From assembly GCA_914767715.1 (NCBI GenBank), contig OU612074.1:3177501-3241500 (forward strand): DNA of 64,000 nt, given 5' to 3'. A program made the position numbers and the translations under genes. The stretch comes from Membranipora membranacea (lineage: Eukaryota > Bryozoa > Gymnolaemata > Cheilostomatida > Membraniporidae). Under the pieces are notes generated by a model. It was not told the DNA's origin and searched no databases. It saw only the letters and a list, made by a program, of their open reading frames with translations. Shown here one piece after another: positions 46,901-59,032 of this stretch (position 1 is the stretch's first letter; each line of letters starts with the position of its first letter).

Positions 46901-46994
46901 TTTGAGATACAACCAATGTTTTAAACCATTTCAATGTCATTATCAGTAGGAAATTGCATTGCAACTGTAAAACATTATTTCTGAATAGTTTCAT
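43969..46994 (-). CDS. Secreted fibrinogen-related (FReD) protein
   Basis: Seven exons: 46889-46994, 46490-46654, 45426-45542, 45011-45044, 44842-44939, 44517-44633 and 43969-44129. Phases agree throughout and give 265 residues. Residues 1-30 are a hydrophobic leader. Exon 2 is cysteine-rich (ECQKYC, FKC, YYRC), loosely like a PAN/apple module. From about residue 95 a fibrinogen C-terminal domain follows: RYNEGFTLDNGNFFGG, LRFRMWDMSGHYGWAEYKEF, VGDGMF, SDSDND (the calcium-site Asp pair), AWWYKMY and a final WGPWYKN...AEVFYK strand. The domain is shorter than usual and lacks both conserved cysteine pairs. FReD proteins commonly bind glycans or microbes. The 34-nt exon is the least certain part. 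Confidence 0.75.
45720..46411. mobile_element. Palindromic MITE in the FReD gene intron
   Basis: Arms of about 320 bp (45720-46050 and 46080-46411) are imperfect reverse complements along their whole length; the termini are CACAGAGTAAGGATAT and its counterpart. The 7-base string ATCACTT flanks both ends (45713-45719 and 46412-46418), a probable target-site duplication. It lies in the intron between the PAN-like and first FReD exons. A half copy is at 23395-23722. Confidence 0.75.
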
Positions 46995-46999
46995 GATTT

Positions 47000-48350
47000 T
47001 CGGATGAAAACTTGCAATTGATGCTGTCCTAGACTGTTCAACTGGAGAGCGAGATTGCCAATGAATCTGGGGGATGAAACCTTTAAAGTTGCTGTAAACT
47101 TTTGTTATGGAATTGAGTGGTTGAAATAATTTACATTAATAATTGAAAACCTAATCATTTTTATACTCACCTCACAAAAAGAGAATGTTGCACTCAAATC
47201 TAAACGCAGTTTGTTTTTAATTTCAATTGCAGTGCACTGTGGGAGTTGTTCAAAAGCTTTGACTCCTACCATCCTATCATTTATTCAAGTGATAAATGGA
47301 ATGCTATCACCTTTGATATTTTGACGGAAAGAAGAGTTCACTTTTGTACAGAAAGCTGAATAATCTATATGTCAGGATAAATGTGTACTGAACTAAGCAA
47401 ATCTTGTTTGAATGGGATATGTCAAAAGAGAGAGCTTTACAATAAGCCTGTTAAAAATTATATCACGTTCATGAAAAAAACCTGCCAAAAAAATTGAATG
47501 TTGGCCAAAGTTCATACTAGTTTATAAAGTACACTCAGTAATGAATAAACATTGGTTCATGTGATATCTAAATCTGCCTGTCAGAATAGGAAAAGAGACC
47601 TATCCAAAAATAACCGATGATTTGTCAGAAAGACTTGCTTTGCTTTGCTATTGCCATAGCCATTAGCAAACAAGTGCTATCATGCATCATCACAATAATA
47701 TTTAACAAACCCTATTTATGATTATTTAGGCAACACCGCTTAGACTAAATTGCCCGCCCATTGCAAGAGGCAAAATAGCCCTGGCTGTTGATATTCATTA
47801 TATATTCATACTGAACGAATAAAAGTAAAAGTTATATGGTAGCTGATGATCAATTATCTGTTAGCTGAATAATTGATCAGATCCTAGGCATACATTGAAT
47901 TTTGAAAAGCAGGTTATTAATGGACAGACCATCAAACCAAAAGCCACGGTAAAATATAAACTTAGCGGTAGAATGTTTTAAAGCCCCATGGAGAAGTGCA
48001 CTGAACAGCTAGGGTAGGGACAGATGACAAACTGGGACACGCTGATAGACATAGAGCGCTGCCAACGTCTACCGTTATACCTTATAGGACATTCACATTC
48101 AAATCTATACTTCTCTTGCAAACCATCTGGTTACAAAAACTCGTCATGACCTGTTTGACATTTGACCACAAGCGCATCTAATACCTTGAGATAAAGAAAG
48201 GAAAGTATAATCACGAGGCTTGCCTCAGCCTAAAGTAAAACAAATACTATATTATGTATATGGCTGCCACGATAGCAGTAGAATTATAAGCTCTACAACT
48301 CATGTCAGCTTCTTGCCAAAAACTAACTACTTGATGTCAAAATTTCCTCA
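47000..48350. other. Upstream region of the FReD gene
   Basis: No exon was recognised. A weak TATA-like TTTAAAGG lies near 47080 on the minus strand, not strong enough to call. Confidence 0.35.
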
Positions 48351-48354
48351 TTTC

Positions 48355-48475
48355 CCTCTCAATTTATAGAACACCTCAGCTCGCTGTAGCTTAGCAGCAT
48401 CTTTGTGTCCCCTTTTGTTCTTATTCCCAATGGGTCTGACCAAGAGTCTTTAACTCCCTGACCACCAGTATATTG
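48355..48475 (-). pseudogene. Broken last exon of a FReD paralog
   Basis: The minus strand aligns with the last exon of the FReD gene (43969-44129): LQRAEVFYK is readable at the end and the bases for the upstream WGPW region are recognisable, but indels put the two halves in different frames. No other exon of this copy was found. It shows that the FReD gene also existed in tandem. Confidence 0.6.
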
Positions 48476-48518
48476 TCCACATTAAAGCTCTTATAATACA
48501 AAGAACAATTTTTTTTCT

Positions 48519-48870
48519 AATGCCTGTAGTTTAGTGATACTTCACCAAATGCCTGTAGGTTCTTGATACTTCACCAAATGCCTGTAGGTTAGTGATTCTT
48601 CACCAAATGCCTGTAGTTTAGTGATACTTCACAAAATGCCTGTAGGTTAGTGATACTTCACCAAATGCCTGAAGGTTAGTGATACTTCACCAAATGCCTG
48701 TAGGTTAGTGATACTTCACCAAATGCCTGTAGGTTAGTGATACTTCACCAAATGCCTGTAGGTTACTGATACTTCACCAAATGCCTGTAGTTTAGTGATA
48801 CTTCCTGTAGTTTAGTGATACTTCCTGTAGTTTAGTGATACCTCCTGTAGTTTAGTGATACTTCACGCAA
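48519..48870. repeat. 29-bp minisatellite with an 18-bp derived tail
   Basis: Ten units of 29 bp (AAATGCCTGTAGGTTAGTGA followed by TACTTCACC) run from 48519, then three or four 18-bp units formed by deletion of an internal 11 bp (CTTCCTGTAGTTTAGTGA). Units differ by only one to three bases, so the array is young. Confidence 0.93.
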
Positions 48871-48879
48871 GAGATGCAT

Positions 48880-50500
48880 GATGGAGAGGGGAATAATTAA
48901 ATTGAAACTTCATTGGCCTAACTATGTTGCTAAGACATGGTACATCACACGCTCTCAAACATTCACCCTATAAAGTTCATGAAAAACTTAGGCATTGATA
49001 AGCATGGTAAGATTTCATTAAAGTAGAAATGATATTACAGTGTCACCATATATATATATTTTTTAAAGAGCTCGTAATGTAATACAAGTTTTTAGGTTCC
49101 CAATATACTCACACATTCTAAATTCTATGAGAGTTTGAGAATATTTTGGAAAATTAATGTTTTGTTTTTGAAGTTGTCCCTCAACCATAGGCTCTAAGTC
49201 CGCAGTGAAATGATATCAAGTCTCAAGATATCAAGTCATTTATGGATGGTGGCTATCTTTACTTCCTTTCGCATGCCTGACGCCCATTGGTCCTCTGCTC
49301 ATGTCCGTATGTTTTCTGCAGGGTCTAGATAAACCCTGGGAAGACCCATCAGGACCCCCAAAAATTGTTGCAAAACAAAATTTGAATAATCTACGCCAGG
49401 TTTTGTGCTCACTAGGTTCCTTTACTGCTACTAAGGGTGGTTTTCATTCCAATGATACAAAAAAGTAAATCTGTCATTTCTTCTTTATTATTGATTGATC
49501 ACTGATTATTTTTTCGTGTTGAAGTTGCACTCATACCTAATCAAACTGATTCTTTATCATTCTAACACACATTGTAATTGAGCAGTCTATTTGAAAACAC
49601 CTGACAGCATCCAAGAAATAATTGATGAGAAACTAATCAATGAACTAGCAATAAGAATGGCGTTGGTGCTTCAATATTTATTCCCTGTGTTCACTTCAAT
49701 TTAACTGATAAACTGAACCATTGAAATTCATTTATTATACTTTATTTTTAACATTGATCTCAATGATTCCTATTTATGATCAATTTCGTCCACATCGCAG
49801 GAAGCTGCTGCGATTCCCTGCCAATTACGAGATACGACTGATCTGGGCAAACAGACTTATTTTGGATTCATATTATGCACCTATAGAAGTTCAATTGATT
49901 ATTGTACCAAATAACTGGCTGGGTATATAGGTACATTGAATAACTCAAATTATTTATAAATCGACACAAATCTGAAATCTTAAAGATATTTACCTGTATT
50001 CATAGCATCAGTGTACTATAATTATACACCACAGAATTTTGGACTCTAAAGCGGGATAATATACTCAATGTGTCCTTTTTAGAAAATGGCGCAGTGGGAG
50101 TTAGTGATGGTTGGAAAAATCTGTGGGAAATTAGGTTAGTTTAAAAATGTCTGAATGATAAAACAAATAAGTAGGGAATGTTCTGGTGGAAAAATTGCAA
50201 AAAGAAAAAATATTTTCATCGGAAAACAGCTCTGATATGATCACAAAGCATGAATATGATAGTCAATCCAAGAACATCGAACTTAACAAATAAACAACTA
50301 GTGAGAGGAGAGGTCCTTGTTGAGCAATTTTATTGCCCAGTTCAACCAGAACCTTTTAGAAGTTCCTGGTGAAAACAGGTAGGCTGGACATTTGTTGTCT
50401 GAGCTCTCCTTGCAATTCACTAGAGGATTATCCGCCGCCCTAGTCCCAGACTAACTGGCTGACCTATGCTTGTAGTTATTTGAGCTTTTTTTTTTCACTT
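48880..50500. other. Intergenic, no gene seen
   Basis: AT-rich with short TA runs; no exon or repeat was recognised. Confidence 0.4.
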
Positions 50501-50501
50501 G

Positions 50502-52260
50502 TAGGCCAGAAGCAGCTATAGCATAAGTTGTTATGGCACGGACAATATTTGATGGCAGGATACTGATCACGTTTTATAATTCATTGGTGTATGCTCTGTA
50601 AAATTCACCGGGTGTACCCTGTTGTAGTGGTCATATTTAGAAATTAAAAGGTGTTTTGTTTTTGCATTATATGTGTGGGGAAATAACTCCTATTCTGTGT
50701 AATCTAGCTAATCTAATCACCAGGGAATTCCAGGTTGAAATTGCATTGTGGGATTTTGTTGACATGGCAATTAATTCACCAAGTAAACTTGTAGAGAAGT
50801 CTGCTCGTGTTAGATCAGCACTGAGCACCAGCACCAGCATTGAAAAATTTCAATTGCACTATGTCAAACTTCTTATGGGACTAGTATGATATTGTATGGG
50901 TCAATTACAAACAACATTTTTGATGTTTCAATTGCCTCTTATGTCATTTCTTCGGCTGGATATCTTTTGCATAACACATGAGCAAAGAGTTCAATGAGTG
51001 CCTCACTTTTCAGAAAGAAACCCAACTGTCAGAGTCTGAAAAACTTAGATATGCCAGCTTTGCATACTTTCCTAACATGCTAATGACATGATATGGGGAT
51101 ACGCGGCAGCGCTGTCTCTAACCAACCACCCCATGCAATGATAAAACATATACTATGTAGAACCCAGTACTATAGTCTTGACTTGTGCCAGCTGCATCAA
51201 ACTCTTGACTTCCCACTAATCACATATCAATAGTGGGAATATTTGGAATATGCTGTAGCGCTGCGGCTGACCTCTTCAACTTGGTACACACTTTTTTCCA
51301 ACATCAAATTTGTCTCACGCTATAATGTTTTGAGCAGTTTTTTGTCTTGTTCTCTTTGAGATGTAGTGCTGTCGCTGCCCACCTTTTAAAATGATGTGAT
51401 AGCATATCTTGGTAAAATTATACATATAGTAGTGTTTCCTGCTGACCATACTAATCACTTAACATTTCACTTACCTCACTGATTGTGAAGAAAATTGCAG
51501 GTATGCTGCCGCGCTGCCGCTGACATGATTGCTACAACCGGGTACACTCTCAGTTTTGGATTCATCACATTGTTCTACCCTAGATATACCCTTGTTTTAA
51601 ACTCGTAAAATTTCACTTATTGTTAGCAATTTTGAGAAAAATTGCGATATGCTGCCGCGCTGCCGGTCTTCCGCTGACATGATTGCTACGATTCGGTACA
51701 CTAGACGGCGTGACCAGTGGATCGGGAGCCACTTGGAATGCAGGCAAATGAACCAAACTTGTTCTAGGTTACACCCATATTTTTTTATATTCAGCACGCT
51801 GTTATACCCTTGAAACACCTTTTATTTCAACTCTTGATATTTCCCTCATTTAAAGTAATTCTTAGAAGAAATGAGGATATGCCGCCGCTGACATGATCGC
51901 TACAACTGGGTACACCCTTAATTTTGGATTCAGCACGTTGTTCCACCCTAGAAACACCTTTTATTGAATTCTTAACATAATTTGGCAAGTCAACAAATTC
52001 CCCACAATGCAGTTTCAACCTGGAATTCCCTGAAGATTAGATTAGTAAGATTGCACAGAATAGGAGTTATGTCCCCACACATATAATGCAAAAACAAAAC
52101 ACCTTTTAATTTCTAAATATGACCACTACAACTGGGTACACCCGGTGAATTTTACAGAAGAAACATCAATGAAGTATAATATGCAATCAGTTTCCTGCCA
52201 TCAAAAATTGTCCGTGCCATTTTTTTATAGAGCAGTTATTGCTAGGCTGCTTCTGGCCTA
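50502..52260. mobile_element. Foldback element with ~290-bp inverted arms
   Basis: Left arm 50502-50790 and right arm about 51965-52260 are imperfect reverse complements beginning TAGGCCAGAAGCAGC at each outer end. Inside, from about 51090 to 51960, are several diverged tandem subrepeats sharing GCTGCCGCGCTGCCGCTGAC, GGTACAC and a following CATTGTTCTACCCTAG block, with a period near 170-240 bp. The layout resembles foldback/TU-type transposons. No transposase frame is present. The flanks share TA only, so the target-site duplication is unclear. Confidence 0.7.
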
Positions 52261-52759
52261 TTGTTAGTTTACAGATTTTCAATTTCTTAATATAGAGGAA
52301 ATAAAAGTGGGAGTGAAAAACTTTTATGTGTAAAAAACGGGACTGAAGGTGGAAAAATAAGGGTGGATTCAAGTACAAGTTTTTTTCTTTCTTCACTAAT
52401 TTATAACCTAAAGTGACGATCAACGCCAGTGTATATGTTGTTTGGCAGACAGGGTACTTGCAATAATGTTAGATGTTGTTAAACCCGGTGCAGAACTGAC
52501 AAAAACTGTTATTTTGTTTTTCTTTTAATACAAAAAAGAATGGGGAAAAAATAAGGGTCCGCTTCACGCAATTATAACCGCAAATGACTGCAGCAATCAC
52601 TGAACATCTAACCACCAACGCTAAAAGGAAGCTCCATATTATAAGCAACCTAAGATATGTGGGCAAATCAAGCCAGCTCATTTACAACAGTCAATTAGTC
52701 TACCATCACTTTTCTACGATATGATAGAATAGAGAAAAATTACAAGATAGAATAATGAA

Positions 52760-52946
52760 CCGAGGATCTCTCTGATACCCTCCTTCCTAACCTTAGGGAC
52801 ATCATCAATAGTCGCGTCACCACCAATGCACCTAGAGTGGTGGGCACTGAGTATGAGTCCACTTTAACTTTTGATAAACTCCCATCCGGAGAATTTTGTT
52901 CTGTAAATTCATGCGTAAACTCCCTCCTAATTCCTCCTGAGCATTA
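52760..52946 (+). pseudogene. Possible C-terminal relic of a CR1/Rex1-like element
   Basis: About 60 open plus-strand codons read LSDTLLPNLRDIINSR and later FDKLPSGEFCS before TAG. The LPSG motif followed by a short tail is like the end of the retrotransposon at 27891 (LPSGRYRVP). It is short and diverged, so the identification is tentative. Confidence 0.35.
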
Positions 52947-52949
52947 GTC

Positions 52950-54190
52950 GTTTGTATTATATATGGCAGATTAATTTAGTCCTTTTTTCAGATTTTATAT
53001 TAATTGTCTATTATACTTCTTGTTCATTCATTCCTTTGAGAAGACATTAGACCAAGTTTGGTCCATTTGTCTGCATTCCGAGTCGCTCCCGATCCACCGG
53101 TCACACAGAATGCAACAGGAATGCAGGCAATAAGATTAAGCTTGTTCTAAGAAGACATGGATGCCTACACAATGCTGTGAGGTAAAGTCAGAAGCGTCAG
53201 GCCTCAAATCAATATTATTATCTAAGGCTCGCTAACTACCTAAAAATCACATGACGATATGTCAACATAACAAGATATTGTAGTAGATATTTGACTTGTT
53301 CTTTCTTGCAACAAAAGAAGGACAAGGTGTGATATTCAGTTGATAAAGGGCTTGTCTTGTTCAACGACTATACATTTAATATACAGTATCTAGTCAACAG
53401 TCTAACTATATTTTGCCTATTTTGAAAACTGTTTTATTATAATCTTGGTGGTTTAATCATTCAGCTGTGAAATAAAATTGTAGAAATCAACAACTATGTA
53501 TTACTCCTATCACATAAGCGAAGCTAACTGGGCTTAAAATCCAAGGAATGCAATGAGTCAGTTATGGACAACTGCTTTTGGTTTCGCATTTCCTTCCGCT
53601 CAAAACAGCAAATCTGAGCTAACACTCCATCCACTCGGTCTGATCATTCAAATGCAAATATGCAAAACCCACTAGTGCAGTCAATTAATACCTTGGTAAA
53701 TTTTGAAGGGATTGGCAGCGTTATAATTATGTGCTCCTTGTTTAAGAGTAGACAACTAGGAATAATGAGATAAGAATATATTATTTCTGATTCCAATATA
53801 TTCTATGTATGGATTATTGTTTTTCTTTAGGAGTTACATATCACACAATACAGAATCTGGAGTTATGTGAGTACAGCCTCCAATCTAATGTGATTCAATC
53901 AATAATGAGAATAGGTCGATAATAGGATAGATAACCTTATTCTTATTTTTTCATACAAAGGAGCTGTCGATATAGTACCAAGTCAACATCACAACTACAT
54001 ATCCAGGTTCGCCCAGGTCAGAGATTAATAGATATAACAAAAACCGCTTCCGTTTTGTTTGATAGATTTCTATTATTTATTATTCAAGAGAATGAATTGG
54101 CATTCACAAGATAAGCGTATCATCTGATTCCCTCTCTTCCTATGACCACCTCTATTTTTGGTCAGCTACAGGTGTCTTGTGTCAGGTGTC
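52950..54190. other. Intergenic, no gene seen
   Basis: A segment near 53070-53125 is an inverted copy of part of the foldback element interior (51704-51760). Otherwise nothing was recognised. Confidence 0.4.
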
Positions 54191-54193
54191 ACT

Positions 54194-56543
54194 CTACACT
54201 TCACAAAGAGGATAGTAAGTGTAGATTGTACTGCAGGCTCTCTGGATAATTCCGTTGTAGCCGGCGTAGAAGGCGACACAGGAGTTGCTGTTGCTACTGT
54301 ATGGATGGCTAGGGTACCATACAGAGTTAGTTGTAGACAAGGTGGAAGTGATCCTACCGTACCATCTCCAAGAACTTCCTGTGCCTCTACCAGCTATCCA
54401 CAGAGCTTGTGAGCTCCAAGCTGCAATGATAAAAAACTTATTTTAATCCCCTTTCTTGATCTCACAATTGAATATAATGTATTACAACAAGCACAACTAC
54501 AAGTTTCACATCATAAGGTTCAGAGGGATAAGGCGATAAGCTACCCAGGTTTTGTCACAAAAAATATATTGGTTCTAATTTCTAGAATAAAATTTAGACA
54601 TGGGTTACCTTTGCCATTGCTGTATGTTTTGAGCCAATCAAAGGCAGCTTTAGTGTCTAGTACAGCAAGTTTCTGTCCCCTCCCCTCACAGTGTGCCTTT
54701 GCCTGGTGCCAGTTCATTCCCTGTTGTGTGACACCCAGGCACGTGTTGGTGATCGGACTACGAACATAGTTAGGTGGACAAGATGTAGGAGGTCTTTCAC
54801 ACATTGGGTAGTAAGTGTAGATGGTACTGCACTCTCTCTGAATGATTCCATTGTAGCCAGCGTAGAAGGCGACACAAAAGTTGCTTCTGCTGTTGTATGG
54901 ATGGCTCGGGTACCATACAGAGTTTGAAGTTGACAGGGTGGATGTAATTCTACCGTACCATCTCCAATAACTTCCTGTAGCCTTACCAGCTATCCATAGA
55001 GCTTGTGATTTCCAGGCTGTAAAATAAGTTAAGAAATTACGATTAGCGCTTAAAAAAGATTTTAAACTAGGAGTGAGGCAATATCGTGAGTACACGTGAG
55101 TTGGCGTAAACGAAGTAAACAAGTGGTACTATTAGATTAATGCATGCACAATGATAAGACACCTACAAAATCTTAGCGAGGAAGGCCAGATTAAAGCTAG
55201 TGAAATTACAAGGTTTAAAACAGTACCGAATTAACAAACAACTTGACCTTGTCTGATTTTCACATAGGATTTAGTTAATTTTGAATGTGAAGAAATGTAA
55301 AGTCATTTACAGTAGATTTTGAGGTTACAAAACAGTCCTATCACACAATGAACAGTGACTTCATTTTTTTTAATAAGAAACAGAGGATTGGGCTGCCCCT
55401 AAAGAGGGACGCAAGGTGCCCTAAATCCTTGTACTGAGAATGTGATACATCCTAGAAAACTAGAATGCATCCTAGAGGTGAGGCCATGGTGGACCTCCTA
55501 ATCATGAGTGTGCAGCGAGCTGCCAAAACTGAACTGGCACTAATCGGCCATCGGCAGTGACACTTTGATCTAAGCCAATAGGCCGAGATGGGATCAGTTA
55601 CTTCATCATACCTTCATTACTGCTGTAGCTGCGGAGCCAATCAAAAGCAGCTTTAGTATCGATCACAGCCAGGGTCTCTCCTGATGCCTCACAAAGAGAT
55701 TTGGCCTGATGCCAGTTCATACCCTGAGTCACCACTCGGAAGCAGGTGTTAGTCACTGGATTCAGCACATGGCTTGATGGACAAGAAGCGGCTAAAAAAG
55801 GAAAGACGAAAATCCAGGTCAAGGTCTGATAGCAGGGGAGATAATCGGAAAAACAAGCAAATCATAATTTATATCAGAATGTTTATTGATATTTTGCTTG
55901 GTACTGCAAAACTCTAAACAGGTTGACATTTGAATGACATCGTGTTTTCATTACTTGCAATGTGGTAGCATGTAAATAAAGTTGCTATTTTGCTTCAGCA
56001 GGCCACATGAAAGGTGCTTGCAAACACAAAAAAAGCGCAAGAAATAGCACATTCTTAGTATACTAAGTTAAGTGAGCCAAAACATTTGCCTGATTACAGG
56101 TTATTTGAAAGTTTTGGGTAAACTTCATCCTTTCACTTTCAAACAAGAGTACATTGGTTAAATTTAGTTGATGAGGACAATACTGACATTGTGACATCAG
56201 GCTTTTGATGAAGGTAAATTTAAAATACATGGTTTAAGTCACAATAGTATGTAAAATAAAATATTAAAATTATTTTTTGAAAGGGTCAGTAATCCAACAA
56301 CAACTAGAGCTCTATGATTTCATGATCTCTGAAACCAACGCAATTATGACAGGCAGGCTAACTTTGTAAAGAAACACCGAATGAATGCAATTCATTTATA
56401 AAGAAACAGAAATGTGCAAATCGGTGACAAGGCACGACAACTTTATCAAACATAATCTATACATGTGCCTTACCTGTTACTATGCTGGCTGTTAATGCAA
56501 CGCAGAAAGCTACGGCTAAAGTTCTAGACAGTTCTCTCGCCAT
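54194..56543 (-). CDS. Secreted two-domain C-type-lectin-like protein
   Basis: Exons 56474-56543, 55612-55791, 54609-55016 and 54194-54420, all phase 1, give 294 residues. Residues 1 to about 23 form a signal peptide (MARELSRTLAVAFCVALTAS). Two CTLDs follow, about residues 26-158 and 164-294, separated by a short proline-rich linker. Each begins C-P-x-x-x-V (long-form extra cysteine pair), contains MNWHQAK, LAV.DTKAAFDWL, LWIAG and ends CSTIYTYYP.C. The EPN/QPD and WND calcium and sugar motifs are absent, so calcium-dependent sugar binding is unlikely. Exon 3 fuses the second half of CTLD1 with the first half of CTLD2. The repeats are very similar, pointing to a recent internal duplication. 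A U2-headed SINE lies in intron 2. Confidence 0.92.
55365..55594 (-). mobile_element. U2-headed SINE, copy 4, in lectin intron 2
   Basis: 230 bp on the minus strand, starting ATCCCATCTCGGCCTATTGG, which aligns with U2 snRNA from nucleotide 1. Flanks CAGTGACTTCAT (55353-55364) and CAGTTACTTCAT (55595-55606) form a 12-bp target-site duplication with one mismatch. The 3' end is A-rich (ATTAAAAAAA on the minus strand). The insertion begins only about 17 bp from the splice donor of the CTLD1 exon. Confidence 0.88.
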
Positions 56544-56606
56544 TGTAGGATGATGATGTCTCAATAAATTCTTGAGTTGATGTGACTTGTTACCGACAAA
56601 CCTCTC

Positions 56607-56614
56607 ATTTTATA
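56607..56614 (-). promoter_or_regulatory. TATA box of the lectin-like gene
   Basis: TATAAAAT on the minus strand about 65 bp upstream of the ATG at 56543. No X-box was seen nearby, unlike the inhibitor genes. Confidence 0.5.
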
Positions 56615-57389
56615 GTAAAATTGTTTCCTTGTCAACAGTTGCGCAGCATAATATAGTGTGATCAAAATAAACATAAGTGTGCTATCAACCATGAATTCTA
56701 ATAAACACTTTTGATTCACAGAAAACTGAAACCTGACCATGCAACATAGTTTTATTGTGATCATATTGCATTACAAAAATAACAGGCATAATGGTCAAAA
56801 ATGGAAAACAGTGGACTGATCATGCCAAATTTCGAAATCTATCACAAATTAAGACATATCATATGGCATGTCATTGACCCATCATGTTTTGGTGTTTTCA
56901 ACATCCTGTTACCCAACCAAAAAATCAATGTACCGGAATATTTCGAAATATCTGATTTTCAGGTCAACACTTGATGCCGGATACAAATTTTGGCATGCTG
57001 TATTGTTTTCGTTTCACCCTTATAAATCACATGCTGACTGTTTTCAAAATTGATGTTCTGGTTATTGTATGAGGGTACTAATTGGCAGAATTATGGGGAA
57101 AGAATATCAACCCGTGTGGCAAACAGCATGTACACAAAAAATAATTCTATACTCGTTTCGACTTGATATCATGATAGTTATTCATAACTATCAGGTCACA
57201 TGTCCTTTTCTGTATTCTGCTTTAAAAAGTCTTATTAACAAAAATCAGATACAAACTATATACCATCACAACTGTTGTTGTTTTAGAGTTGTTCAAAGTC
57301 ATCTCACCATCCAAATTATGCTATTTGGATAATCAGTTTATTTTGATCTTTGTTGTTTTGAAAATAAGTTTTAAGAAACTCTGGATCTG

Positions 57390-58900
57390 GACTGGGGATC
57401 ACAACAAAGTAACTTGATAGTTCCTCTACCATTTAGATAAATGTAGGCACTAACTTACAGCAGACATCGCATACTATAACGTTATACACCTTAATCGGAA
57501 TGCAGTTAGCAGTTTCTAATCTTCTTGTGAATCTGAATAACTTGTTTAATGGATAAAAGATCAATTTATGCTTCCCTTTATTCTCATTTATCCTGTCATT
57601 GCTTTCATAAATACATGAGAAAATTCTGAAACACTTTTCCAGGTGCAGGACTCGGCGGAGTTGTGTTGGTACAGCTAATAGAATTTTTATCGATGAGATG
57701 TGATGTCATCAAAACTTCAGCAATCTGTCCTCAGCAGCTTTTTAATTTTCACTTTGAGAGTAAAATATTTCTCACAAAATGTTAGTTGAATGACATGTAA
57801 GATACAAGCTAGTGACAACACTACCTCGCCAAGTGTAGTGAAATACAGTAAAAGTGTGAAGAAGTATGCATCCCTGGTTGTGTCAGCGTTTCAGAATACT
57901 TAGACCGAGTTTGGTTTATTTGCCTGCAGTCGGAGTTTATCTCAAACTCTATCTACAGAATACCGTCCTTAAAAAGTGTTATTCACAAAAACACATAATT
58001 GTTGTGCCTGTCACCAGTCATTTAAGACAATAATTGGCACCATTGTGTGATGTAACATCTTGGTGAGCCTACCCCTTTCCCTCCATAATCAGTCACAAAA
58101 ATATTGTTTATGAAAAAATCAAGCATTGTGATTTTTCTTCTAGAAAGTGGCCTTACCAAAACTAGGTGTTCCTGTACAACATTGTCTGATTGCTTAATTA
58201 AATATTGCCAATCAGAAGAGTACATCAGAATTGTTGGTTGTTGTTTTCAAAATCCGGATAGTGGCTCCCAACACAAAGTAACATGGTGGTTCCGTATGCA
58301 TGAGCAATCCTGAACATCTGTAGTATTTCCCCTGCCATCAAGATGAATGTCAGTGGTAATGTACAGCACATTTCATATACCATAACACCATACCACTGAA
58401 TCTCAATGTGGTAAGCAGCTTCCATTATTCAGTGCGAATCTGGATTATTAAATCGAACGTTTCCTTTTTACTTTTTTATCCGATCATAAGGCTGTGAGAA
58501 AATCATGAAACACTCTTCCAGGTGCACCATTCAGCAGAATTGTGCTACCACTGCCGATTAGATATTTATTGATGAAATGTGAGGTGAGTGGAAGGAATAA
58601 TTCCCTAATCTGTAAGATGCGGGCCGTTTAATTTCCAATGAATCTCAGGTTTACTGTCTAACATTTTTACTATGAGATTATCACAGATGAGAAGATGATT
58701 TATCTCCAGGGCTGAATAGAATTAAACTCAAGCATCAGAAATAGTGGCAACACTGCCTGGCCAGGTGCGGTAAAAGGGAGATATATATATCCCTAATTTT
58801 GTTTCCCTTTCAGAATATTGCACTCGAAAAAGTGATATTCACTAAAAACACATAAATTTCCTGCCAATAACCAGTTATTATAGACAGTTAAGTAGTACCT
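57390..58900. repeat. Diverged tandem duplication (about 870-bp unit)
   Basis: About 57390-58020 aligns with about 58260-58900: shared blocks include CAAAGTAAC, a stretch near 57640/58515 beginning TTCCAGGTGCA, and the CACAAAAACACATAATT region. No exon was recognised in either copy. Confidence 0.6.
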
Positions 58901-59032
58901 TGTGTGATATAACATTTAGGTACGTCCACCTTCTTAACCAGACAATAGGTCTCTAAAATCTTGTTTACAAAAAATTTAATTCTATGGTTTTGTCTTCTTG
59001 AAGGCACAACTTACAGCATCGCCTTCTAATTA

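Noticed and set aside
48519-48870. CRISPR array
   Set aside because: The repeats are contiguous without unique spacers, and the host is a eukaryote.
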